Source: Nostoc sp. NIES-4103
Lineage (GTDB): Bacteria > Cyanobacteriota > Cyanobacteriia > Cyanobacteriales > Nostocaceae
Direction of reading: 5' to 3'
DNA: 64,000 bases
NCBI RefSeq assembly: GCF_002368335.1
Contig: NZ_AP018288.1
Span: 364,948-428,947 of the forward strand
A program made the translations under genes and the position numbers. The notes beneath the pieces are model-generated. The model did not search any database. It saw only the letters and a program-made list of their open reading frames with translations, and was not told the origin of the DNA. Shown piece by piece: positions 36,201 to 43,910 of the stretch (position 1 is the stretch's first letter; the number at the start of each line of letters is the position of its first letter).

Positions 36201-36705
36201 TGATGTCAGAAGAGAAGCTTTTGCAGCTTTAGCAGAAATCAGTACTCCAGAGGTGATTAAGTGTCTAATTCATGCTCTTAAACAACAAAAGCATGAAGAT
36301 AAAAAGTGGGTTGCAGCAGCACTTGGAAAAATTAAATGCTCTGCTCAAGAATTGAAGCACTATAAGAATGTAGAAGTAGTTGAGAGCTTAATTGATAGTC
36401 TTAATGCTTCTGACAGTTATGTTAGACGATGGATTGCTGTTGCCTTGGGTAAAATTCGATGTTCTAAATCGATTACAGCTTTAATCCAAGCTCTAAGCCA
36501 TCCAGATGCAGCAGTTCAACAAGAAGCTATAGCGGCACTCAAACATATTGGTACTTCAAAGGTTCTAAAAAGTCTTGTGCAGTCTTTTACAATAGACCTT
36601 GACGATCCTGATATTTACACCTTGGCAAGAATACTAGCAGTTAGAGTTAGTATGACTCAAGATAATGATAAATTAATTCCACTTTCCACACGAAAATATA
36701 AATAA
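33226..36705 (+). CDS. NACHT-domain NTPase with C-terminal HEAT repeats
   Basis: 1159 residues. Residues 1-70 form a small module (LTPDELKVLIEKLAAGIATD, then NITNVNHAQNSQFGDRIYLE) that is shared with the FGE protein at 42667. The NACHT ATPase spans about 165-480, with Walker A ANPGMGKST (176-184), Walker B LLLLDGLDEV (263-272) and the typical FLHRTFQEYFTALHL helix near 487. From about 600 to 1140 there are HEAT/PBS-lyase-like repeats (VRVEAATALIKINSLQAFET, DIRWRAVTALGEIGNSQSV, VRRWIAVALGKIRCSKSI). The layout is that of NLR-like STAND sensors, with the repeats as a sensing platform. It probably activates the upstream caspase. Confidence 0.92.
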   Translation: MLTPDELKVLIEKLAAGIATDEEIEILRKADGDSDQIILQIAQNITNVNHAQNSQFGDRIYLESEALQSLNQHQTPSQEVQRQHVRQFLEEIENSLKFITLSHKQQPISIKDQYIPVQVTLERHYQNEVESTYIYTELDYNFKSFYKPKKKSKEAQQEQVDWQVFKEQHKTIMVLANPGMGKSTLLWMETISNAEQARQEIENGQNIEDIVFPLYLKLADLADSPKNEEVFDSISRIIQRDYPNTAPINLVLLQQKLKLEQCLLLLDGLDEVLAEQRIYLSQKLNRFANNYPCQIIGTSRIVGYHSGTFINGVKEVEIVPFDLQKTGQYVKKWFNNSNTVSELMRELYKKPQIRSLAQNPLLLSLICSLYQEKSVNLPTRRCQVYEMVVDYMLGNWCSDNSRQIPDSGWIAAKQDLLGEIAYKFSCERKDIFTIQDLRSKIEKYLKNTSISTDFINKNTSQLIAELSQQDGILQNLSGDNKKYLFLHRTFQEYFTALHLKHLIETDINRGISLVKTNLYKYEWHETLSLLAGLLDDPIPLFKTISLEKDDIFHSLLLLSGECIAECKEQSDPFMQKIIEEIYELWQSRPYIVFITVVVERIAYTNNIMQEKLLNIALKHSSSEVRCEAVKILGKTANSRNVEALIATSSDRDIYVRLWSLVSLGCIEEETAIEACVIQALNENNPNVIKALFASFKMNQNSQLIIKILIKYLKYINDLSFQIFISKFQSYVVQCCIDYKHREYYIDDFHRIHNFNIINLLLECCSFLHSIFIKETIVLFGELGDDDVDVVNSLMQVLEPLEDKFNQWLSTILEITNESLDIFLNNQNYYDDEIKNILTYKIIQELRKTDTQEIINQSIKKIDFRYCETRKKIVIALGQIGNAKAINILKKAINDLDGEVRVEAATALIKINSLQAFETLKKAVNNSNNSSSIKREVIMALATTDIPQAIELLTQFIEDQDRDIRWRAVTALGEIGNSQSVKILIGYLNHSDNDVRREAFAALAEISTPEVIKCLIHALKQQKHEDKKWVAAALGKIKCSAQELKHYKNVEVVESLIDSLNASDSYVRRWIAVALGKIRCSKSITALIQALSHPDAAVQQEAIAALKHIGTSKVLKSLVQSFTIDLDDPDIYTLARILAVRVSMTQDNDKLIPLSTRKYK

Positions 36706-36765
36706 ATTTATTGACTTATCATATCATACTAATAAGTTTTTAAAATTGTATTTATCCTTAGCAAA

Positions 36766-38073
36766 TCAACATCTATACTTCTCTTTTATAATACGTATCT
36801 GGTCTCGAAATTTAGCTCCTTTTTGGGGGTCAACCATGTAAACAAAATTTGCAAAACCTTGAATTGAAGACATAACATCTGTTGAGTTACCCCAGAACTT
36901 ACCTTCTAAACCATCTTTCTCAATTTGATAAAGAGTTGCACGAAAACGTTTCAACTTCTCTCTTGAAATACTAGGTTTGCTGTTGACTACAATCCCTGTA
37001 ACCTCTAATCTATTAGATTTACGCATAATTCGGGTTTTATCTCGATTAATTTCAAACCCTTCATGCTTCACAATTCCCTCTGTATGCCTTAAAACTTTTC
37101 TTATATTGCATACACTCTCATTAGACGCAGAAAAGGTTAAGTCATCGGCATAGCGCGTATAACGAAATCCAAAACGTTCAGCCATCTGAGTCAATCTTCG
37201 ATCAAAACGGCGACATATTAGATTCGTAATCATAGGGCTAGTTGGCGCACCCTGTGGTAGATAACTACGATGGTTTACAAATGTGACAGTACAAAGTAAT
37301 GCAAAGATGGTTGATGCTGACTCTGAATATCCAAAAGACTTAAAAAGACCTTTTACACGTCTATAAGAGATAGAATGAAAAAAGTCTTTAATATCTACAT
37401 TAATAATTACATCTGCCCCTACATGAGGCTCTGCATTCGTTACAATTGAGCGGCGTTTACCAAGTTTTGGATACTGAATTAGTTCAGGCACAGCAATTGC
37501 ATAGATTATCAATTTCAAGATCCACCTAAATTTATAGAAGATACTGATATATTTTGCCTTTAAAACTTGTGTTATGAAGAATTTTATATTTATTGTATGT
37601 TTTTCTTTTATGATTTCGCTGTTACGAAAACCGTGAGCAGCATCATGAAGAGAAGGCTCAAGCTTTTTTAAAACGTTTTTTAGAATCCAATACTGTACAT
37701 TCTTTAAATTCTGAGTGGGAGCAGAAATTATTCTTTCTCCACCTGTCTTTTTCGGAATAGAAAAACAAATATAATGGTGCTTTGTGGCTGCATCTTGCTT
37801 GGGTGAAAAAACTAATAATCGTAAATCTTCTAAATTAACATTGATTAACTTTGATATTTCTCTGAAAGAGTTACATTGAGGTAAACAGTATTTCTCTAAT
37901 AATTTCTCCTTTCCTTGTTTATTTCTTGTATTTTTACCTTGTAATTGTTTTTGCCGATACCAATAATCATTCTCTAAAGCGTTTGCTTCCCGCCACCACC
38001 TATTTAATTGTTGCTCTATGTCTTCATCAATTTCATAGCTGTGGTCAGAAGATTCATCCGGATTAACTGACAT
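36766..38073 (-). CDS. retron-type reverse transcriptase
   Basis: 435 residues from the ATG at 38073 (MSVNPDESS), preferred because AAAAGG lies 7 nt upstream; an ATG at 38097 is possible. The retron-class RT signatures are AAHGFR, NAEPHVGADVIINVDIKDFF (the NAxxH motif before the first catalytic Asp), LPQGAPTSPMITNL, the YADD box in YTRYADDLTF, and the VTGIVVN motif. A 54-residue AT-rich stretch separates AHGFRNS from RRSIVTNAEPH, where retron RTs are normally almost contiguous. A candidate msr-msd RNA lies just upstream. No effector domain is fused. Confidence 0.88.
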   Translation of the reverse strand: MSVNPDESSDHSYEIDEDIEQQLNRWWREANALENDYWYRQKQLQGKNTRNKQGKEKLLEKYCLPQCNSFREISKLINVNLEDLRLLVFSPKQDAATKHHYICFSIPKKTGGERIISAPTQNLKNVQYWILKNVLKKLEPSLHDAAHGFRNSEIIKEKHTINIKFFITQVLKAKYISIFYKFRWILKLIIYAIAVPELIQYPKLGKRRSIVTNAEPHVGADVIINVDIKDFFHSISYRRVKGLFKSFGYSESASTIFALLCTVTFVNHRSYLPQGAPTSPMITNLICRRFDRRLTQMAERFGFRYTRYADDLTFSASNESVCNIRKVLRHTEGIVKHEGFEINRDKTRIMRKSNRLEVTGIVVNSKPSISREKLKRFRATLYQIEKDGLEGKFWGNSTDVMSSIQGFANFVYMVDPQKGAKFRDQIRIIKEKYRC

Positions 38074-38163
38074 TTGTTTACCTTTTTTCAATTTCATTTA
38101 CTACTTTTGTTCAAATAAAGTAATAGACGAATTAAGTTTTAATCAAAATTAAAAGAGGGTTGA

Positions 38164-38291
38164 GCATCACATTTATGAAGTTACACCTTCGTGAAGATCG
38201 AGTTCACCGATAAAAGATCGAGATTTAACTTTATACATGGATGGCGATCCACCACCCAGATTGCAAGGTGATTTTACCTACAATGTGATGC
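38164..38291 (-). ncRNA. candidate retron msr-msd RNA
   Basis: A 128-nt region bounded by a perfect 10-bp inverted repeat: GCATCACATT at 38164-38173 and AATGTGATGC at 38282-38291. These would be the a1/a2 repeats. Inside are short stem-loops (GGATGGCGATCC at 38239-38250; ATCG...CGAT at 38197-38211; CTTCGTGAAG at 38187-38196). It lies 90 nt upstream of the RT start on the same strand, which is the standard retron order. There is no sequence homology argument, only position and structure. Confidence 0.5.
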
Positions 38292-38358
38292 ACATTACCC
38301 TCATCTGTAGTATGACAAGCAGAAACGAAAGCATCTGTGAAACTATTTCCTATTCGCC

Positions 38359-38814
38359 TTACTCAAATTTTGTTTGCATTGGATCATCCGTTGGTGGATG
38401 CCGACCAATTTCTTTATCAGCCTCACGAATATTGATCACCCGTTCCCGGTTCAAAGTTAATGCGGTGATTGTTGCTCGTCCTATAGCTGTCAAACCCACA
38501 ATTAATAGTCCATTGGTAGACCAAATAAAATGCTCACTCCAGTTACACTGTCGTGGATTAAATAATGAAACTTCTTCTCCAGATAGAGGGTCAGTTGCAG
38601 TCAACCGATTTGTCTTTCTGCGATTGCAGTGAAAGCAAGCCAACGCCAGATTTTCCAAATTATCTGTTCCACCCAATGACAAGGGCATAACATGGTCTAC
38701 CGTGAACTGTACATACTGCCATTGTTCAGAGGCATGGCAATACTCACATAGGTACTTGGCTCGTTGACGTACCTGCTTTTGGATAGCTTCAGGGACTTTA
38801 CTACGAGAGGACAC
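38359..38814 (-). CDS. HNH endonuclease
   Basis: 151 residues from a GTG start, 3 bp after the stop of the upstream small gene. Metal-binding cysteines sit in YLCEYCHAS and ACFHCNRRK. The HNH core is FTVDHVMPLSLGGTDNLENLALACFHCN (about 38-65). This compact HNH type, with the tail FNPRQCNWSEHFIWSTNG...GRATITALTLNRERVINIR, is widespread in cyanobacteria, and its cellular role is not established. It shares its strand with the RT, but the RNA-bearing spacer of about 285 bp separates them. Confidence 0.9.
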   Translation of the reverse strand: MSSRSKVPEAIQKQVRQRAKYLCEYCHASEQWQYVQFTVDHVMPLSLGGTDNLENLALACFHCNRRKTNRLTATDPLSGEEVSLFNPRQCNWSEHFIWSTNGLLIVGLTAIGRATITALTLNRERVINIREADKEIGRHPPTDDPMQTKFE

Positions 38815-38817
38815 AAT

Positions 38818-39096
38818 TTACGATGCTGGCTGAGTTGACGCAATAGATAAATTACGAATTGTACGATTAACAAAGCTTAAATAATCATCAATTTCTTCGT
38901 AGCAATCAAGTTCTTGTTCTTCTTCCGTACTGAGTGAAGTTTCTTGCTGTTTTGTCAATAGTTCTTCAACGCGACTTTGGACAGTGCTGGATGCTCGAAA
39001 AACTGGAATACCTTCCTCTAAATCAATCCGCACTGCGCCATCAATGGGTAGCTTTGTTGGCAGACAGGATAGTTTCGGTGGATGAGAGATGCTCAT
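38818..39096 (-). CDS. small hypothetical partner of the HNH endonuclease
   Basis: 92 residues, acidic, translationally coupled to the HNH gene (3-bp gap). The N-terminus (LPTKLPIDGAVRIDLEEGIPVFRASSTVQ) is followed by a helical stretch (QSRVEELLTKQQETSLSTEE, about 50-70) and an acidic EEIDDYLSFVNR. Gene pairs of this shape, a small acidic protein before the HNH nuclease, recur in cyanobacteria. It might be an antitoxin-like or regulatory partner, which is inference only. Confidence 0.7.
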   Translation of the reverse strand: MSISHPPKLSCLPTKLPIDGAVRIDLEEGIPVFRASSTVQSRVEELLTKQQETSLSTEEEQELDCYEEIDDYLSFVNRTIRNLSIASTQPAS

Positions 39097-39219
39097 GGCA
39101 GTGCCAGAAAGTTAATCGATGAGTAGTTTGATTTTAGCCCAAAGGTGCGTAGGCAAAGCCCCTCGTAGACATTGCTTTCTGATTTCAGCTTTTTAACCAA
39201 ATTGTATAAGTTTAAACAT

Positions 39220-39275
39220 TTTTAGTGTCACAAATTACCTTAGCATCTAAGTAAAGTGATAATGTAACACTAAAA
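39220..39275 (+). promoter_or_regulatory. inverted repeat flanking the helicase promoter
   Basis: TTTTAGTGTCACA (39220-39232) and TGTAACACTAAAA (39263-39275) form a 13-bp inverted repeat with one mismatch. A GATAAT at about 39258-39263 between or at the edge of the arms could be a -10 box. The right arm ends 25 bp before the helicase start. It looks like an operator for a dimeric repressor. Confidence 0.45.
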
Positions 39276-39300
39276 CCAGTACAACAACTGGGAGGTAGTT

Positions 39301-42300
39301 TTGAACATAGCTAGTAAGGTAGATGCTATTCTCAACGCTTGGTTAGACTACATTAATTTAGATGAATACAGTAAAGCCAGGGTTGAAACCAACAGCGATA
39401 AAGTCAAACAGCGTGGTGTAAAGCTAGTACGTGACCATTTATTAATTGAGCAAGCCACGTTTTCAGAATTACAGCAAAAAGTTAAGCAAAGGCAAAATAC
39501 TCTACAAGAGGCAGTATGGGTTTTATCCTTTCCCCAAGTTTTAGATGTAGAAAAGGGAAAATCTTATCTTTGTCCTCTGTTTAGCTTAGACGTTACATCT
39601 ATCCTCAAGGGGGAGTATCAAGCACAAGGGTGGAACTTAGATAGCTTAATACTGATAGAAGCTGGAGACAATTTAAGCACGTTTCTGGGATTGGATGATG
39701 AACAGTGTGAAAAATTGATTACTCAAGATGGGCTACGAATTTTTCTAGAAACTACTTTTAAGCTAACATTTGATAGCTATCAGAATTGGATGGAACAGGT
39801 TGTTATTCCCCGTCGCTCTCGTGAACAAATTCAACGTCAGCCTTATTTATTTGAGTTTACAGGAGCGGCATATAATTATAATCTCCGGCAAGACTTAAAA
39901 GAGATTAAATCAGGCTCGAAAAATTGCTCAAAAGGACATCCTGGGTTTGAATATTTGTTTGGTGAACCTAAGCCTGCAAAAGAAGAAGTTATCTACATGG
40001 GAGCTTTCCCAACTCACGCACCGACTAATTCACAATCAAAAGCACTCAAACACGCTCAAAGTGAACCGATAACATCTGTACAAGGCCCACCTGGTTCGGG
40101 TAAAACTACTCTGATTCTTCATGTTATTGCTCAACAGGTAGTTAAACGCGCACTCGATTTAATTGAAATTGGTCAGGATATCAATAATCTAACAGTAGTC
40201 AGCAGTGCTAATAATCAAGCAGTTGATAATGTTATTGAGGAGCTGGATAAAGTTTCACAAGATAAACTATTTTATCTCAAAGGCGGAAAGAAAGATAATC
40301 TTGAATCAGATAATGGAGCTATTGCAAAATTACGACAAGCTATTAATTTTTTACAAAAAAATAGCTTTGATGAACAAATAAATAATTCATTAAAACAACA
40401 AATCAAACAAATTAAAGATGAATTATTAGCAGAAGAGTCTAGATATTTAAAATTACGACAGCAACGGGACTTAGATACACAAAGATATGAATATCTTTCG
40501 GTTCAGATTCAAACACTGCAACAGAATTTAGATGAAATTATATCTGCTTTAATTCCTTTTCAGCAACGAGCTAGAGATTTATCACAGTACAATCAACTAC
40601 CAATAGAAGCGTACAGCATAATAGAACAGCATTTTAAAAAAGCTAAATCACTGCTACCTGAAGGTAGATTAAATTGGTGGGTTCGCTTTTGGCGTTGGCT
40701 GACTGGAAAAACGGAAGAACGTATTTTGCGTGAGCTAAATTCAGCTTGTCAATCAGCCATAGCACAAACATCTATAACTATTTTCCCTATAGAACCACCT
40801 ACTAATCGCGCTGATTTAATTCGACAAGCAGGCTTAGTTAGAGAAAGAATAGATCAGGCAGGTGAGTTAAAAAATGTACAAAAAAGATTAGAGGTAAAAT
40901 ATAAGGAGAGAGATAAGATAACTCAGCAGAAGCGTAATGCTTTAGAGGAATTCCAGTTATTAGAGATTAGCTTGGCTAATCCACTAGAAAATTTTTATAC
41001 TTCCTTTAACCAAAAATTCCATGATCAGCACAAAGAACTATTTAAGCTATCGCGTACATTTCTTATTCAACAAGCACTCTACAATAAACAAAATATCAAA
41101 CTAACTCTAGAACTTTATTATAGTCTTCTTTCTGGAGATTGGAAGTCGAAATCTAAGATTGCGGAAAACTTAGATGAACATATTAAATATCTTAGCTTAA
41201 TTTTTCCGGTAATCACTTGCACATTGCATTCAATCCGTAAAATGATTCCCTGGATTCAGGAATGTGTTGACCGCACAATCATAGACGAAGCGGGAATGAT
41301 TGACCAACATAAGGCTTTTCCGTTATTAGTGCGATCGCGCAAAGCTATTATTGTTGGTGATCCTCTACAAATTGAACCTATTATTACTTTGAGTAAGCAA
41401 AGACGCGAAGATTATCGCCAAACAGCGTTTATTAATAGAGGATTAACTGACATTGATTACCATCGTTACAGTCCAGAAGAGGAGTATAGTGCTACGGCTT
41501 ATCATCGTGCTGCTGGTGCAAGTGGAGAAGGAGAAGATAAGGGTAAGGGAATTCTTTTGAAAGAACATTACCGTTGTCAGCCTAGTATTATTCAATACTG
41601 CGATGCTATTGCTGACTATGATTTAGAAATCAAAACAGAACCAGTCAATTCTTTAGTAGAGTCGCACTTAATTGCTTATGATGTTGATGGTAATATCCAC
41701 AACAATGTTAATGAAGAAGAAGTTACTGCTGTATGTGAGATAATTGAGCATTTAGTTAAACAAGGTTACTCAGTAAAAGATATAGGCGTTATTTCCCCTT
41801 TTAAAGTTCATGCTGCTGCGTTGAGAGAAAAATTAACAAAAAAATTCTCTCAATTAGACTTAAAATCTGTTGGCACAGTTCACACTTTTCAAGGCTCTGA
41901 GAAAAAAGTAATTATCCTATCTACAAAAGTATGTCAACCCCAAGATAATGTTTACTGGATTAACAAACGACCAAATCTTTTAAATGTTGCTGTATCAAGA
42001 GCTAAAGAATTATTTATTTTAGTTGGTAATCTTTACAGACTAGAAAAAGGAAACCTGACTCGGCAACTTGTTGAACATATTCGAGAGTATGGAGTTATAT
42101 TAGAGTATAAATCAGCGGCAGAAATTCCTAAAGCAGAACTTGGTACTATTCCAGTTTATGATTGCGATCATTTAAGGATTTTTAGAGAAGCTATCGACCA
42201 AGCAGAGGAAGAATTGATAATTGTTACGCCTTGGATTCGAGGAAGTGAATCAAAACTGTTTGGCCAAGAGGTTGTTACAGTTTTAGAAAGAGGAGTTAAA

Positions 42301-42651
42301 GTAACAGTAATTTACGGAAATAAAGGTAACGAGAAAAATGATTATAATGATGCTAAAACTGAGAACTATTTAAGAGATTTATTATCACAATATTCAGGTT
42401 CACAATTCATTCGCCTGGGTGAAGGAGTAAATCTAGAAAGTAGAGGAACAAATGAAAGAATTTTAGTTTGTGATACGAAGCTAGCTGTTATAGGTAGTTG
42501 GAATTGGCTTTCTCATCCTTATAGGAAGCCATGTAGTAGAGCATCATTAAATATTAAGCCTCAGATTCGCCGAGAGACAAGTATAAAGTTTTCTGACTCA
42601 TCATCTATTGAAAATATCAAAGCGAGAATTCATCAATTAATTACACCATAA
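39301..42651 (+). CDS. SF1 helicase (DNA2/NAM7-like) with PLD-like C-terminus
   Basis: 1116 residues starting at TTG, supported by GGGAGG 6 nt upstream. Helicase motifs: Walker A GPPGSGKT (262-269), motif II IIDEAGMI (about 660), motif III VGDPLQIEP, motif IV EHYRCQPSI, motif V TVHTFQGSEKKVIILS and motif VI LNVAVSRAKELFILVG (about 900). A coiled-coil-rich insert fills about 350-570. After 945 comes a phospholipase D-like domain (IVTPWIRGSES, GVKVTVIYGN, VIGSWNWLSHP). The catalytic HxK is replaced by NER in GTNERILVCD, so nuclease activity is doubtful. Such helicases are frequent in defence islands. It is monocistronic. Confidence 0.9.
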   Translation: MNIASKVDAILNAWLDYINLDEYSKARVETNSDKVKQRGVKLVRDHLLIEQATFSELQQKVKQRQNTLQEAVWVLSFPQVLDVEKGKSYLCPLFSLDVTSILKGEYQAQGWNLDSLILIEAGDNLSTFLGLDDEQCEKLITQDGLRIFLETTFKLTFDSYQNWMEQVVIPRRSREQIQRQPYLFEFTGAAYNYNLRQDLKEIKSGSKNCSKGHPGFEYLFGEPKPAKEEVIYMGAFPTHAPTNSQSKALKHAQSEPITSVQGPPGSGKTTLILHVIAQQVVKRALDLIEIGQDINNLTVVSSANNQAVDNVIEELDKVSQDKLFYLKGGKKDNLESDNGAIAKLRQAINFLQKNSFDEQINNSLKQQIKQIKDELLAEESRYLKLRQQRDLDTQRYEYLSVQIQTLQQNLDEIISALIPFQQRARDLSQYNQLPIEAYSIIEQHFKKAKSLLPEGRLNWWVRFWRWLTGKTEERILRELNSACQSAIAQTSITIFPIEPPTNRADLIRQAGLVRERIDQAGELKNVQKRLEVKYKERDKITQQKRNALEEFQLLEISLANPLENFYTSFNQKFHDQHKELFKLSRTFLIQQALYNKQNIKLTLELYYSLLSGDWKSKSKIAENLDEHIKYLSLIFPVITCTLHSIRKMIPWIQECVDRTIIDEAGMIDQHKAFPLLVRSRKAIIVGDPLQIEPIITLSKQRREDYRQTAFINRGLTDIDYHRYSPEEEYSATAYHRAAGASGEGEDKGKGILLKEHYRCQPSIIQYCDAIADYDLEIKTEPVNSLVESHLIAYDVDGNIHNNVNEEEVTAVCEIIEHLVKQGYSVKDIGVISPFKVHAAALREKLTKKFSQLDLKSVGTVHTFQGSEKKVIILSTKVCQPQDNVYWINKRPNLLNVAVSRAKELFILVGNLYRLEKGNLTRQLVEHIREYGVILEYKSAAEIPKAELGTIPVYDCDHLRIFREAIDQAEEELIIVTPWIRGSESKLFGQEVVTVLERGVKVTVIYGNKGNEKNDYNDAKTENYLRDLLSQYSGSQFIRLGEGVNLESRGTNERILVCDTKLAVIGSWNWLSHPYRKPCSRASLNIKPQIRRETSIKFSDSSSIENIKARIHQLITP

Positions 42652-42666
42652 TTACGAGAGTTTTGC

Positions 42667-43848
42667 TCAAGAACAAACAACCCGAAATCCAATTTGCTTG
42701 TCTATAGTGGTTGCAGCTTCAGAAAAGCGAAATGTAGAACGACATAAATTTACAGGATGACCCCAAGAACCACCACGCAAAATTCTATATTCTTCATTTC
42801 CATCATCTACCCATGCACTGCCATCTAATGGTGCGCCTTGATAGTTATCGTGTTCATAATCAGCACACCACTCCCAAACTAACCCATGCATATCGTATAA
42901 TCCAAAAGTATTAGCTGGAAAACTGCCAACTTGTGTTGTACATTGGCGATTAATGCTATTTATATTGTCGTTGTCACTGCAATAATTGGCTAATTTATCT
43001 GTAATTATTTGACCAAAATGGAATGGCGTTGAAGTTCTAGCACGACAAGCATATTCCCACTCAGCTTCACTGGGTAAGCGATATTGCCTTCCTGTTTTCT
43101 GCGACAGTCGCTCACAAAACTCTAGTGCATCATACCAAGAAACTCGTTCTACAGGTAAATTATCGCCGTTAAAACAGGATGGGTCAGGTTTGAGGTAGTG
43201 GTTAATTTTTGGGAGGTTTGCAATAGCTCTCCACTGTCTTTGGGTAATAGGATATCTACCTATAAAGAATGATTTTATATTAACTAAATGTTGAGGACGT
43301 TCATCTTCTTGTGATGCTTCTTCCTCTCGTGATGCACCCATTGGAAAATTACCACCTGGAATGGAAACCATTTCCAGTACAACACTATTTCCTAAATCTT
43401 CTACAAAATACTCAGCTTGTGTACGGTAACGCTTTGTTTCTTTTCCTTTATGATCTACAGTTACCACTTCAAACTCGAAAATATTAAGCTCTGACGGTAG
43501 TGGGCTAACTTGCTTATGTGAATGAGTGTTGACTAAAAACTTTTCAGTTGGGGTTTGAGGAGAAAAATTAGACGAAATTGAAACTTGGCTTTCCTGGAGG
43601 ATTTGTTGTAACTGGCGGAGAACTGTCTTTGTTTCTTCGTCGAGACCTTGGTAGGTGATGCAATCGCCAATATGAATATCACGTCCTTCAGCAATGTTAA
43701 CAATATTATTTGCTAACTGCACCTGATTTTGACCGTTAACTCTCCTCAGACATTGCCGTAGTAATTTGATATCATTTTCATTTCGACTACCGTCTAGGAT
43801 ACGGTCAAGTATTTTGATTAACTCATCAGATGTAGGAAAATGTGGCAT
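42667..43848 (-). CDS. formylglycine-generating enzyme/SUMF1-family protein with effector-associated N-terminus
   Basis: 393 residues. Residues 1-75 (TSDELIKILDRILDGSRNEN, then NNIVNIAEGRDIHIGDCITY) resemble the N-terminus of the NACHT protein at 33226. After a linker, the FGE-sulfatase domain (about 155-393) is complete in outline: VSIPGGNFPMGASREEEAS, YPITQRQWRAI, VSWYDALEFCERLS, YRLPSEAEWEYACRA, GLYDMHGLVWEWCAD and YRILRGGSW. In conflict systems this fold often acts as a ligand-binding or inactive module, not as a sulfatase activator. It converges with the helicase gene, with 15 bp between stops. Confidence 0.88.
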   Translation of the reverse strand: MPHFPTSDELIKILDRILDGSRNENDIKLLRQCLRRVNGQNQVQLANNIVNIAEGRDIHIGDCITYQGLDEETKTVLRQLQQILQESQVSISSNFSPQTPTEKFLVNTHSHKQVSPLPSELNIFEFEVVTVDHKGKETKRYRTQAEYFVEDLGNSVVLEMVSIPGGNFPMGASREEEASQEDERPQHLVNIKSFFIGRYPITQRQWRAIANLPKINHYLKPDPSCFNGDNLPVERVSWYDALEFCERLSQKTGRQYRLPSEAEWEYACRARTSTPFHFGQIITDKLANYCSDNDNINSINRQCTTQVGSFPANTFGLYDMHGLVWEWCADYEHDNYQGAPLDGSAWVDDGNEEYRILRGGSWGHPVNLCRSTFRFSEAATTIDKQIGFRVVCS

Positions 43849-43910
43849 AGTGGCAAACTAATTGTTAGCAGCACTTTCCCCTTGACAGTACTGGCATCAT
43901 ACCAAACAGT

